Assembly (NCBI GenBank): GCA_020628895.1
Contig: JAHDEM010000017.1
Span: 3,928 to 51,154 of the forward strand
Length of the DNA: 47,227 nucleotides
Source: Candidatus Endobugula sp.
GTDB lineage: Bacteria; Pseudomonadota; Gammaproteobacteria; Pseudomonadales; Cellvibrionaceae
Reading direction: 5' to 3'
Positions 16,808-24,290 of this stretch are shown here, in pieces (the first letter of the stretch is position 1; each line of letters opens with the position of its first letter). The notes beneath the pieces were generated by a model, which saw only the letters and a list, made by a program, of their open reading frames with translations, was not told the DNA's origin and did not search any database. Made by a program: the position numbers and the translations under genes.

Positions 16808-17833
16808 TTATAAAAAACTCAGATTAAGCTCTTTTTCTATCTTAATATTTGAAAACCGCTGGTGAATAGCATCAATAAACCCTTGAATATTATTTACACC
16901 CCAGTTACGGGCTATATAATAGCCTTGATTGTCATAATATATCTCAGGGTCTTGCTTAAACCGATATCTACTATATTTCTTTTCGGTATCAGTCATATCG
17001 CCTAAAGTTTTTAACAGTGCATGACCACAAGATTTATCTGCACGTAAAAAATCAAATACAGATTGATTTATTAAGCCTTTGCTTTCTATAGCTTTTACAG
17101 TGTAATAACCAATATGAGATTTTTTAAAACCCGATTCATACACAGCACCATCGATTATTAATGAATAAGTAGATCGATCTTTTTCACTCTGGGTAGATGT
17201 TCTTACATCACGGCGTTTTTCTCTTACCGCAACTTGATAGTTTTCAGTTTCGGGCAAAGGGATAATCTGTTCAGCGTTTAAAATCAGTTCATCGTTGAGC
17301 TTATACAGGCTTAAACGTACACAAGTAATATCTAACTCACATTGATTCAACCAAAGTACAGATGTTGTAATCTCTTTTGAAAAATCAGCTGCTGCCAGAA
17401 TAATACGAACTGTAATCGCAAAGTCTTCTCGACGTGGTTCATCCCACTCTAAATACTCCAACATGAGCTTTTCTGCATCACTGTCATTCCCCAAATATCG
17501 CTTATAGGCACTTACTGCATTATCCCATGTCATGTTAGCAACCATTGCAGCATAACGTACAGCTTGCAACTCCATATGCCCACCATCACTAGTTCTTTTC
17601 AGCTCAATGACTACAAGGTTCGCATCTTTATCCAACGCCAACAAATCAATACGGCGTTTAGATTCCTGAAATTCGCCATATTCCTCTGCAATCACCAATA
17701 AATCATCGCCCAACGCATTAACATTGTCTTTTAATAAACGTTGAATATCTTGCCGTTCTCGCAATGCTTCTTCCTGAAAATCAGTTTTTTTCACAGAGTT
17801 TAAAGCATTACTTGTTATATGAAAAAGTGCCAT
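16808..17833 (-). CDS. NucS-like PD-(D/E)xK nuclease domain protein
   Basis: A 341-residue protein. The N-terminal third has the endonuclease NucS/DUF91 core: RRIDLLALDKDANLVVIELKR gives D63 and E77-L-K79, the metal-binding and catalytic residues. MELQAVRYAAMVANMTW then matches the family helix. The C-terminal half (YSLIIDGAVYESGFKKSHIGYYTVKAI ... YYIARNWGVNNIQGFIDAI) is unassigned and may bind the target. It lies about 100 bp upstream of the Mrr-type gene in the same direction and is divergent from the 18009 gene. DNA repair or defence are both possible; the setting favours defence. Confidence 0.8.
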   Translation of the reverse strand: MALFHITSNALNSVKKTDFQEEALRERQDIQRLLKDNVNALGDDLLVIAEEYGEFQESKRRIDLLALDKDANLVVIELKRTSDGGHMELQAVRYAAMVANMTWDNAVSAYKRYLGNDSDAEKLMLEYLEWDEPRREDFAITVRIILAAADFSKEITTSVLWLNQCELDITCVRLSLYKLNDELILNAEQIIPLPETENYQVAVREKRRDVRTSTQSEKDRSTYSLIIDGAVYESGFKKSHIGYYTVKAIESKGLINQSVFDFLRADKSCGHALLKTLGDMTDTEKKYSRYRFKQDPEIYYDNQGYYIARNWGVNNIQGFIDAIHQRFSNIKIEKELNLSFL

Positions 17834-17964
17834 ATTAATTCCTTACAATTAGCATTCCGCTCATCGATAAATGTTGCATTTTGCGCCAATCTAAAAATTG
17901 TACTTTGTTGTACATATTAAAACATGATTTTATGATAAGTTTGCAAAGGTATTAATAAAATACA

Positions 17965-18018
17965 ATGGATAACAAGACTACTAATGAACAGAAGGCTAGG
18001 CAGCAAGAATGCTTATAG
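17965..18018 (+). CDS. Possible 17-codon upstream frame
   Basis: ATG 17965 opens a 17-residue frame (MDNKTTNEQKARQQECL) that ends at TAG after overlapping the next gene's ATG by ten bases. There is no convincing Shine-Dalgarno. It could be a regulatory leader peptide coupling translation of the 18009 gene, or chance. Confidence 0.25.
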   Translation: MDNKTTNEQKARQQECL

Positions 18019-18875
18019 GAATCAACGAAAGTAACTCGCAGTTTTATGAAGGCTCTCAAAATGAAGGGAAACTTATTACATCGAATATTATTTTTCAGCG
18101 GTTAGTGCCTTTAGATACCACATTTTCACAACTTGATAACTTTCCAGACGATGCTTACTATTTAAACGCTTATGCACTACGCGAGCTATCATACGACCCT
18201 ATCACTCGTATTAAACGTGGTATCTTATATACGGGCAAGCTAAGCTCACAACCCCAAGATTGGAAAATTAAAAACGCGGATCATATGTGGAACACCGTGA
18301 GGTTACTCACCTTTCAAAGGTGTAATACCACCGTAGCATTCGGCAATAGAAATGAGAATACAAGAAACTGGTGTGCTATAGGAGAAAAAGACCGTTTTAC
18401 TATTGGAGAGTTGATTTCTGTAGAGCGTTTAATAGATAAACGTGAATTACTTACTTTTAGAATGAGAAACCAGTTTGGTTTATTGCCAGACTTAAATAAC
18501 CAGCAATTGAACAACACAGACTTTCAACAATTAAACACCTACATAAAAAAAGTATTAGACGGCGCACACTCTTCACCGCCTGAATCAGTTATTGACCGAT
18601 GCAGGGAAGCCGCAGCCTGTGCTTTATCTATCCACCTTAACTTACAAGGTAAAGACTTAGCCAAACTCATTAAGCCATTAATGAACCAGCAAGACCATCT
18701 TCAGGTTGTTATTTCCTCGGCTACAATTATTAATCGACTTCATTCAAGGGGTAAAAACTCTATGCAAACCAACCCTAAGCATAAAGCTCCCATCATAAGC
18801 GACAAGGATGCTGAGTTAGCTGTCATTTGTTTAGGCACTCTATTAAGAGATTTAGGCTATGCCTCGTGGGGTTAA
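18009..18875 (+). CDS. Unknown protein with HEPN/Abi_C-like C-terminus
   Basis: A 288-residue protein. The N-terminal 150 residues (MLIGINESNSQFYEGSQNEGKL, AYYLNAYALRELSYDPITRIKRG) are unrecognised. The C-terminal 110 residues (SVIDRCREAAACALSIHL, GKDLAKLIKPL, VISSATIINRLHSRGKN, ISDKDAELAVICLGTLLRDLGYA) recall the helical Abi_C or HEPN-like tails of abortive infection proteins, but the diagnostic RNxxxH is not clear. It stands alone between the nuclease gene and the abi unit. No Shine-Dalgarno is obvious before the ATG. Confidence 0.65.
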   Translation: MLIGINESNSQFYEGSQNEGKLITSNIIFQRLVPLDTTFSQLDNFPDDAYYLNAYALRELSYDPITRIKRGILYTGKLSSQPQDWKIKNADHMWNTVRLLTFQRCNTTVAFGNRNENTRNWCAIGEKDRFTIGELISVERLIDKRELLTFRMRNQFGLLPDLNNQQLNNTDFQQLNTYIKKVLDGAHSSPPESVIDRCREAAACALSIHLNLQGKDLAKLIKPLMNQQDHLQVVISSATIINRLHSRGKNSMQTNPKHKAPIISDKDAELAVICLGTLLRDLGYASWG

Positions 18876-18957
18876 TTGTAGAGCGATTTTCCATCTTAGT
18901 AGCACTAAGTTTTGAATAATAAACATAACATCAACTTCTTTGGCAAAGTTGCATTGC

Positions 18958-18985
18958 TTGAAAAAGCTCGAAAAGCCTTTATAAT
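18958..18985 (+). promoter_or_regulatory. Strong sigma70-like promoter of abi leader RNA
   Basis: TTGAAA (18958-18963), a 16-bp spacer and a perfect TATAAT (18980-18985). The predicted start is near 18992, which places the structured RNA at the very 5' end of the transcript. Confidence 0.7.
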
Positions 18986-18991
18986 GCTTAT

Positions 18992-19053
18992 TAACAATAC
19001 CCGCCAAGGCTATACTCTTCGGAGCATCCTCAAACTGGCGGGTTATTTTTTTG
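18992..19053 (+). ncRNA. Candidate abiF-type structured RNA
   Basis: A 7-bp perfect stem ACCCGCC (18999-19005) with GGCGGGT (19037-19043) closes a 31-base interior that holds a C(UUCG)G tetraloop hairpin (CTC-TTCG-GAG). The stem is followed by a T-run (TTATTTTTTT), so it can also terminate transcription. It has its own strong promoter and lies 38 bp upstream of the Abi_2 gene. A conserved abiF RNA motif upstream of such genes has been described. The role as antitoxin or guide-like partner of the HEPN RNase is inference. Confidence 0.65.
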
Positions 19054-19090
19054 AATCGACCCAAAAGCGCTATAAAAACAAGGAGTTAGC

Positions 19091-20026
19091 GTGAAGTTCG
19101 ACAAGCCTGCTAAAACTTTTGAAGAGCAATTAGACATACTTATAAACCGTGGGATGGAAATACCAGATCACTCCCAAGCACTTCACGATCTTACTCACGT
19201 CAATTACTATCGCCTACAAGCCTATTGGCTGCCTTATGAAACCTCTAGAGACCCTCACCGATTTCAAGAGGGAACTAGCTTTGAAACAGTTTTAAAACAT
19301 TATAAATTTGACCGTGAGTTACGCCTACTTTTACTTGATGCTATTGAATATTTAGAAGTGTCTTTCCGCACTCAGTGGGCTTATCACATCAGCCACGCGT
19401 ATGGTTCTCATGGGTATTTAGAGAATAGTAAGGGATTACGCAAAGATGAGCGTCGGCTTATAGCTGATATTGAAGATTTAAAAAATCATGTTCAACGCAG
19501 TGACGAAGTTTTTGTCAAACACTATAAAGAGCATTACGAAGAAGAACTACCTCCTGCTTGGGTAAGCTGTGAAGTGCTTTCCCTTGGTCTACTATCACGC
19601 CTCTACAGTAATCTCCGAGCATACAAAGTAAGGCGTGATATATCAGCCAGCTATAGACTAGATGAAACATTTTTGGAAGGTTTTTTAGAGCATCTAACCT
19701 ATGTACGCAATGTCTGCGCACATCATAGCCGCTTGTGGAATAGGCACTTAACTAAAAAAATGCCTTTGCCCAAGAGCAAGCCAGAAGGATTGAGAGAGAA
19801 TATTCATATTGATAAACTCAATCAATCTGAGCATAAAATTTACAATACTCTGGTAGTCATTCAACATCTAATGACGATTATATGCCCAGCTTCTAATTGG
19901 GCATTAAAGCTATATGCGCTCATTAATAACTACTCAATAAACAGCAAACGGATGGGCTTTCCTGAGAGTTGGGAAGCATTACCATTATGGAAACAAGCAC
20001 TAAGAACCAAGGAAAGCATTAAATAG
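19091..20026 (+). CDS. Abi_2 (AbiD/AbiF-like) HEPN abortive infection protein
   Basis: The 311 residues match the Abi_2 family: FEEQLDILINRGMEIPD near the start, LTHVNYYRLQAYWLPYE, FDRELRLLLLDAIEYLEVSFRTQWAYHIS, WVSCEVLSLGLLSRLYSNL, and the HEPN RNase motif R206-N-V-C-A-H211 in VRNVCAHHSRLWNR. HEPN proteins of this type cut RNA and stop growth on phage infection. The start codon is GTG with AAGGAG seven bases upstream. It follows a strong promoter and a terminator-like structured RNA, so expression may depend on readthrough past that hairpin. The family has been proposed as a relative of the Cas13 ancestor. Confidence 0.93.
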   Translation: MKFDKPAKTFEEQLDILINRGMEIPDHSQALHDLTHVNYYRLQAYWLPYETSRDPHRFQEGTSFETVLKHYKFDRELRLLLLDAIEYLEVSFRTQWAYHISHAYGSHGYLENSKGLRKDERRLIADIEDLKNHVQRSDEVFVKHYKEHYEEELPPAWVSCEVLSLGLLSRLYSNLRAYKVRRDISASYRLDETFLEGFLEHLTYVRNVCAHHSRLWNRHLTKKMPLPKSKPEGLRENIHIDKLNQSEHKIYNTLVVIQHLMTIICPASNWALKLYALINNYSINSKRMGFPESWEALPLWKQALRTKESIK

Positions 20027-20083
20027 AGTGTTGCTACTGAACAATTCAATATTTAATCAATAGAGTATTTTATACACCTTTAA

Positions 20084-20290
20084 TTACTCCAATCGCGCCA
20101 GCTCAAATTCAACCGCCTGATTAACAGATCGTAACACCCAAAATAAACCACTATGGACATCAGACTGCTGAGGGCTATCTGGCTCTGAACTACTTAGGTG
20201 GTAATCTTGCAAAAAGGTAATGACCTGCCCAATATTGCTTAACGTATCGGCAGGGTTATCCTGTATTAAGGGGTTACGGTAGGTATTCAT
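20084..20290 (-). CDS. Small conserved island protein, function unknown
   Basis: 68 residues: MNTYRNPLIQDNPADTLSNI near the start, then IGQVITFLQDYHLS, and VHSGLFWVLRSVNQAVEFELARL at the end. It is acidic and helical, without a known domain. ATG 20290 has CGAGGA upstream. A long structured leader (about 20330-20480) precedes it on the same strand. I recall similar short proteins near the ends of other proteobacterial islands. It is the last gene before the right attachment site of island 1. Confidence 0.65.
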   Translation of the reverse strand: MNTYRNPLIQDNPADTLSNIGQVITFLQDYHLSSSEPDSPQQSDVHSGLFWVLRSVNQAVEFELARLE

Positions 20291-20329
20291 GGTGTTCCTC
20301 GTGGCAATTTCTACGTTGCTAAACCTTAT

Positions 20330-20480
20330 ATTTAGGGTGGACAGGAGGTTAGAAACAGCCACAAGAACTGCCTCAGCTATTCCCTGCAAGCAGGTATTCT
20401 ATTCACTGAGCCTCCCGACCATAAGGCCAGAATGTCAGGCACAAAAAAACCGCTACATCTGGATTGTGCGGTTTTGCCCG
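20330..20480 (-). promoter_or_regulatory. Structured leader upstream of the small island gene
   Basis: Read leftwards, the region holds a terminator-like hairpin (20446-20475: GCGGTTTT pairs with AAAACCGC, T-run following), then CTCAG/CTGAG and CCTG/CAGG stems, and finally the leader of the 20290 gene. This arrangement of compact hairpins before an island gene recalls antisense-controlled leaders such as phage C4 RNA, but no match was tested. The remaining 20481-20592 shows nothing clear. Confidence 0.35.
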
Positions 20481-20592
20481 CTTGTGGGAGTTTCTACGCT
20501 CCATGCCGATAGAGTTACATTGCAAGGAGATATTGTCAAATGGTATGGAAGTTAAAATCCGTTAATCAGCTTTGAATAGGGGGTGATTTTTC

Positions 20593-20618
20593 GTTTTAGT
20601 AGTACTAAAAGTAGTACC
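20593..20618. repeat. Island 1 arm repeat, right copy
   Basis: GTTTTAGTAGTACTA, AAA, GTAGTACC: the same 26-bp unit as at 10995-11020, in the same orientation, 60 bp inside the right core site. A pair of arm sites at both island ends fits binding by the P4-type integrase. Confidence 0.75.
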
Positions 20619-20677
20619 ATCTCAATATATAGATTATATTTACATTTAAAATCATAAAGTTATACAACAAATTAAAG

Positions 20678-20693
20678 TCCCCCCGCCCCACCA
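20678..20693 (+). other. attR of island 1 / attL of island 2
   Basis: TCCCCCCGCCCCACCA equals the ssrA 3' end (10870-10886) except for one missing T. It lies between the right arm repeat of island 1 and the integrase of island 2, so it serves as junction of two tandem islands. Confidence 0.65.
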
Positions 20694-20792
20694 TATTTAA
20701 ATCCCATCACATCCCATAACGTCCCGCCAACCCTTGATATACAAGCCTTACAGGCGTAACCTTAATACCAAGACGTTCCATACTGTACCATC

Positions 20793-20857
20793 ATGTACCA
20801 ACAAAAACGAGGGTACATTTGTTGGTACATCTGATACCAACAACAAAAGTACCAACA
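20793..20857. repeat. Repeats in front of integrase 2
   Basis: ATGTACCAACAAA (20793-20805) and TTTGTTGGTACAT (20818-20830) form a perfect 13-bp inverted repeat. Two further TACCAACA copies follow at 20835 and 20850. They lie between the att site and the integrase ATG, where arm-type or operator sites are expected. Confidence 0.65.
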
Positions 20858-20902
20858 TTAGGGTTTTGTCTACGCCACACCAGAAACCACGAGGCTTAAG
20901 AA

Positions 20903-22135
20903 ATGCCACTAACCGCTGCTACTGTTAAGAATGCTAAGCCACAGGATAAGCCGCAAAAGCTATCTGACGGGAAAGGGTTATTTTTACTGGTTAACCCTAA
21001 TGGCGCTAAGTATTGGCGCATGAGCTACCGTTATGGCGGCAAACAGAAAACCCTAGCATTGGGGGTGTACCCTGATATTACTCTGGCAAATGCACGCCAA
21101 AAGTGCGAAGAAGCTAAACAACAAATACGCAACAATATCGACCCCTCTGACGTTAAACGAGCCAAAAAGATAGCCAAAGTCGAGTCACAGGAAAATAGTT
21201 TTAATGCTTTAGCGTTAGAGTGGTTTGCGAAAGAAATGCCGCATTGGTCCACCCACCACAGTGATCGTGTACAACGCATGCTACACAAAGAGCTATTCCC
21301 GTTTCTTGGTAGCCGACCCATAGCCGATATTACTGCACCAGATTTATTAGCCTGCCTGCGAAGAGTAGAAAGCCGTGGCGCTATCGAAACCGCTCACAGA
21401 GTCAAGCAAGTCGCAGGACAAGTGTTTCGTTATGCCGTTGCTAGCGGTAAAGCAGAACGTGATCCTAGCGCCGATTTAAAAGACGCTCTAGCCACCCCCA
21501 CCAAATCCCATTTTGCAGCCGTGACCGATCCTAAAGACGTTGGCAAACTGTTAGTCACTCTGGATGATTACGAAGGCACACCTGAAGTTGCCGCCGCATT
21601 AAAACTCGCTCCCCTGCTCTTCTGTCGGCCTAATGAATTACGCCATATGGAATGGGACGAAATCAATTTTGATAAGTGTGAGTGGCACATACCTGGTCAC
21701 AAAATGAAAACCAAACAAGACCATATCGTCCCCTTAGCCACACAGGCCGTAGAAGCCCTTCAGAGCCTGTTACAGCTCACCGGACATCGACGGTATGTTT
21801 TCCCTAGCGCAAGAAGCCCTAAACGCCCTATGAGCGATAACGCCGTGTTATCCGCACTACGCCGACTAGGTATTACGAAAGAGCAAATGACAGGCCACGG
21901 TTTTAGAGCCATGGCAAGAACACTACTTGATGAAGAATTAGGTTATAGAATCGAATGGATAGAATGCCAACTCGCACACGCTGTTAAAGATGCCAACGGC
22001 AGAGCTTATAACCGCACCACCTACCTACGACAGCGTAAAGACATGATGCAATATTGGGCAGATTATTTGGATGGCTTACGGACTGAGGCGTTAAATACAA
22101 ATGTAATAGCTGGTACGTTTGGAGTTAATCAATAG
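20903..22135 (+). CDS. int: P4-type tyrosine integrase of island 2
   Basis: A 410-residue relative of the first integrase but clearly different in sequence. The DUF4102 domain is KLSDGKGLFLLVNPNGAKYWRMSYR ... LALGVYPDITLANARQKCEEAKQ. The core-binding domain follows, and the catalytic residues lie in CRPNELRHMEWDEI (Arg), HGFRAMARTLL (HxxR), LAHAVKDANGRAYNRTTYL (His, Tyr). It starts 210 bp after the junction att site, in the same direction as integrase 1. The DUF3800 gene follows after only nine bases, suggesting cotranscription. Confidence 0.95.
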   Translation: MPLTAATVKNAKPQDKPQKLSDGKGLFLLVNPNGAKYWRMSYRYGGKQKTLALGVYPDITLANARQKCEEAKQQIRNNIDPSDVKRAKKIAKVESQENSFNALALEWFAKEMPHWSTHHSDRVQRMLHKELFPFLGSRPIADITAPDLLACLRRVESRGAIETAHRVKQVAGQVFRYAVASGKAERDPSADLKDALATPTKSHFAAVTDPKDVGKLLVTLDDYEGTPEVAAALKLAPLLFCRPNELRHMEWDEINFDKCEWHIPGHKMKTKQDHIVPLATQAVEALQSLLQLTGHRRYVFPSARSPKRPMSDNAVLSALRRLGITKEQMTGHGFRAMARTLLDEELGYRIEWIECQLAHAVKDANGRAYNRTTYLRQRKDMMQYWADYLDGLRTEALNTNVIAGTFGVNQ

Positions 22136-22143
22136 GACTAATT

Positions 22144-22803
22144 ATGGAAGCACTTTATATCTTTCTGGATGAAGGGGGTAACTTTGATTTCTCTGCTAAG
22201 GGTAGTGACTATTTCACCTTCACTAGTGTTGTAAGAAAGCGCCCATTTCTTCTAAACACAGTGTTGGATGAATACAAATATGACCTGATTGAGTTTGGTT
22301 TAAATCAAGAGTTTTTTCATTGTGCAGAGGATAATAAACGTATTAGAGCTAAAGTCTTTGAGCATATTCAGCATCATCAAGATACTCTAATCATCGATAA
22401 TATTATTGTCGATAAACGGAAAACTGGGCCAGCCTTGCGAGAACCTAAACGCTTCTATCCTGAAATGCTTGGTTACTTATTGAGATTTGTCCTCGCGAGA
22501 GAACGAAGCAACCACATAGACGAAGTGATTATTATCACAGATTCAATACCCGTGAAAAACAAGAAACAAGCTATGGAGAAAGCGGTAAAGCAGACCTTAG
22601 CTAATATGTTACCAGCTGAAATGAAATACAGAGTTATACATCAAAGCTCAAAAGCACATTATGGTTTGCAAATTGCCGACTACTGCAACTGGGCCATTCT
22701 GAGAAAGTGGCAAACACAGCAGACGGAGTTTTACGATAGAATCAAGCCAATGATTAGAAGCGAATTTGATATATTTAGGAATGGTACAACGAAATATTAC
22801 TAG
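22144..22803 (+). CDS. DUF3800 domain protein
   Basis: A 219-residue protein with the DUF3800 layout: YIFLDEGGNFDFSAKGSDYFTFTSVV at the start (acidic residue after a beta strand), a central EVIIITDSIPVKNKKQAMEKAV, and the terminal QSSKAHYGLQIADYCNWAILRKW with a conserved Asp. The family is thought to have an RNase H-like fold with acidic residues, but its activity is unknown. It is often found in mobile elements. Nine bases separate it from the integrase, so it may act in integration, defence or element maintenance. Confidence 0.88.
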   Translation: MEALYIFLDEGGNFDFSAKGSDYFTFTSVVRKRPFLLNTVLDEYKYDLIEFGLNQEFFHCAEDNKRIRAKVFEHIQHHQDTLIIDNIIVDKRKTGPALREPKRFYPEMLGYLLRFVLARERSNHIDEVIIITDSIPVKNKKQAMEKAVKQTLANMLPAEMKYRVIHQSSKAHYGLQIADYCNWAILRKWQTQQTEFYDRIKPMIRSEFDIFRNGTTKYY

Positions 22804-22813
22804 GTAAGAGCGA

Positions 22814-22868
22814 CCCCCCTAACTACTCACGAATGAGAGAACCCCTTGGGTTCTTGTCATCAGGGGGG
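22814..22868. ncRNA. Candidate three-way-junction RNA
   Basis: All helices are perfect. The outer stem is CCCCCCT (22814-22820) with AGGGGGG (22862-22868). Hairpin 1 is CTCA-CGAA-TGAG (22826-22837). Hairpin 2, directly abutting, is AGAACCC-CTT-GGGTTCT (22838-22854). It starts ten bases after the DUF3800 stop. No T-run follows, so it is not a simple terminator. The orientation is unknown. Confidence 0.5.
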
Positions 22869-22956
22869 AACCTTTGGACAAACTATAGCATTACAAAGCG
22901 TGACAGAGCAACACTGAATATCACAAAGCATTAACGACTAAGCAAGTAACGATTAT

Positions 22957-23015
22957 CCCAAACCTAGCCCGACGGGGCAAAAGAGGCGGCACCCACCGTC
23001 TTTGGTTTGGGTTTT
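22957..23015 (+). promoter_or_regulatory. Large hairpin before the 23042 gene
   Basis: CCCAAACC (22957-22964) pairs with GGTTTGGG (23004-23011), followed by TTTT. Inside are GCCC-GACG-GGGC and an alternative GACGG/CCGTC pairing, so two folds compete. The position 30 bp before a start codon suggests a terminator of the int-DUF3800 transcript or an attenuator of the next gene. Confidence 0.5.
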
Positions 23016-23041
23016 AATATGGGTTTGCCGTGGGGGTGAAT

Positions 23042-23665
23042 ATGTCTACCAACTATACCTTTAAAACTAATGTTAATGATGAAAACAATGAACCAGTTGA
23101 ATTAACATACGAATTTTCTCCGTCGCAAGCCCTGTCATTTGCTAAAAGTTTAATCGATGATGAAGATTTATTTGCCTCAAATTCTGAAACAAGCCGCAAG
23201 GCTTTAATAGCTTCATTCATCAAATCTAACTTTGCCTGTGGAGCGGATAAATCAGGTGTTATATCCACCAAAAACTTTACCGAAAGGGAATTACTAATTG
23301 CGTCTGCATTCTTTGAGTTAGGTAGCCATTGTGGCTTGTATATATACGATCATACACAAGCTAATAACTATATTGGCAAACAAAATGAGATTCTCTCAAA
23401 ACAACAAAACTTTATATTTACCTTATACGATGAATATAAAAAAGACAGAAAAAAGCTTACTGATCGAGGAAAGTTTTCTCCTTGGAAGATACATGAAGGA
23501 GTTATTTTAAAGCACATAGAAAAATACAAAAATCGAGAACATACAACACAAAAAGATGCATGCTTAGCTATACAAGAAGAAATACACCTGCAAGTACCTC
23601 AAAATACTTTTAGTACTTGGTGGAAAAAATATAAAGATACAGGAGTAATATTTGATATAGATTAA
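23042..23665 (+). CDS. Unknown island protein
   Basis: A 207-residue protein. The N-half is acidic (ENNEPVELTYEFSPSQALSFAKSLIDDEDLF). The C-half is lysine-rich and helical and ends in a segment like a DNA-binding helix-turn-helix (THE segment HTTQKDACLAIQEEI followed by PQNTFSTWWKKY). ATG 23042 has GGGGG upstream. Its base usage is more AT-rich than that of the integrases. It precedes the excisionase-like gene; a regulator role is a guess. Confidence 0.65.
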   Translation: MSTNYTFKTNVNDENNEPVELTYEFSPSQALSFAKSLIDDEDLFASNSETSRKALIASFIKSNFACGADKSGVISTKNFTERELLIASAFFELGSHCGLYIYDHTQANNYIGKQNEILSKQQNFIFTLYDEYKKDRKKLTDRGKFSPWKIHEGVILKHIEKYKNREHTTQKDACLAIQEEIHLQVPQNTFSTWWKKYKDTGVIFDID

Positions 23666-23769
23666 TATCAATAGTAACTAATGATATTTTATCAACAATA
23701 ACCTCTGGTTAGACCTAACAAATATCGACTATAAAATAGGTGATACTTTTAATTACAAAGGTATCACAT

Positions 23770-23985
23770 ATGACACAATATCTAACAAGCCAATCTGCAG
23801 CCAACTATCTTGGCTACTCAACAGCAACTCTACGCAATGCTAGACATACAGGAACACTTGCTCGTGTTGACGCACCCACTTATAAAAAAATAGGTAACTC
23901 TATACGATATGATAAGGAAGTGTTGGATCAATGGTTATCGCAATTTAATAACATGACTAATACCCAACAAGCGCAGGAGGCCTAA
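23770..23985 (+). CDS. AlpA/MerR-like excisionase or regulator
   Basis: 71 residues: LTSQSAANYLGYSTATLRNARHTGTL and YKKIGNSIRYDKEVLDQWLSQF match the helix-turn-helix HTH_17/AlpA pattern (helix, turn, recognition helix, winged IRYxxxxLdxWl). It probably controls excision of island 2. The start ATG 23770 is chosen because the conserved region begins directly after it. It is first in a run of four closely packed genes. Confidence 0.85.
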   Translation: MTQYLTSQSAANYLGYSTATLRNARHTGTLARVDAPTYKKIGNSIRYDKEVLDQWLSQFNNMTNTQQAQEA

Positions 23986-23987
23986 TC

Positions 23988-24290
23988 ATGGATAAGAAAA
24001 AGGCCGCATCTAAGCACAACCCAAAAGATAAAACGCTAAGAAATATGCTGACCAATCAGCAACAAATCACAATCATAAATGAGTTACGAGGTAATAACAA
24101 AGGTGTAACTTCATTAGAGTTTCGATTTAACTTTAGCATTATTGATCCACCTGCACGCATCACTGAACTGAAAGCAAAAGGCTATAAATTCCATACTACT
24201 TATGGCACAGAGTTAGATCACTTAAAGCAGCCCCATGAACGCGTAGCCCGTTACTGGTTAATCAATGAACCAAAGCAGGAGGCCGCATGA
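23988..24290 (+). CDS. Winged-helix phage/island protein
   Basis: A 100-residue basic protein with MLTNQQQITIINELRGNNKGVTSLEFRFNFSIIDPPARITELKAKGYKF, the winged-helix shape common in small phage proteins (helix, TSLEA-like turn, RIxELRxxG). AGGAGG stands seven bases before the ATG, two bases after the preceding stop. Its stop overlaps the next start. It is likely a DNA-binding accessory factor. Confidence 0.75.
   Translation: MDKKKAASKHNPKDKTLRNMLTNQQQITIINELRGNNKGVTSLEFRFNFSIIDPPARITELKAKGYKFHTTYGTELDHLKQPHERVARYWLINEPKQEAA

Larger units (their letters stand above)
10870..20693. mobile_element. Genomic island 1 inserted in ssrA
   Basis: The boundaries are the ssrA 3' end (10870-10886) and its near copy at 20678-20693. 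Inside each end lies the same arm repeat (10995-11020 and 20593-20618). Contents: P4-type integrase, a second recombinase with HTH and AlpA partners, two unknown proteins, two PD-(D/E)xK nucleases, an unknown protein, a ncRNA with an Abi_2 gene, and a small hypothetical. No replication or transfer genes are seen, so it depends on the integrase, or on helpers, for movement. Confidence 0.75.

Noticed and set aside
18852-19064. 70-codon minus-strand frame
   Set aside because: Shadow of the promoter and RNA region; no ribosome site and no recognisable domain.
18912-19094. 60-codon frame overlapping the abi start
   Set aside because: TTG start without Shine-Dalgarno, and it lies across the promoter and structured RNA, which explain the region better.
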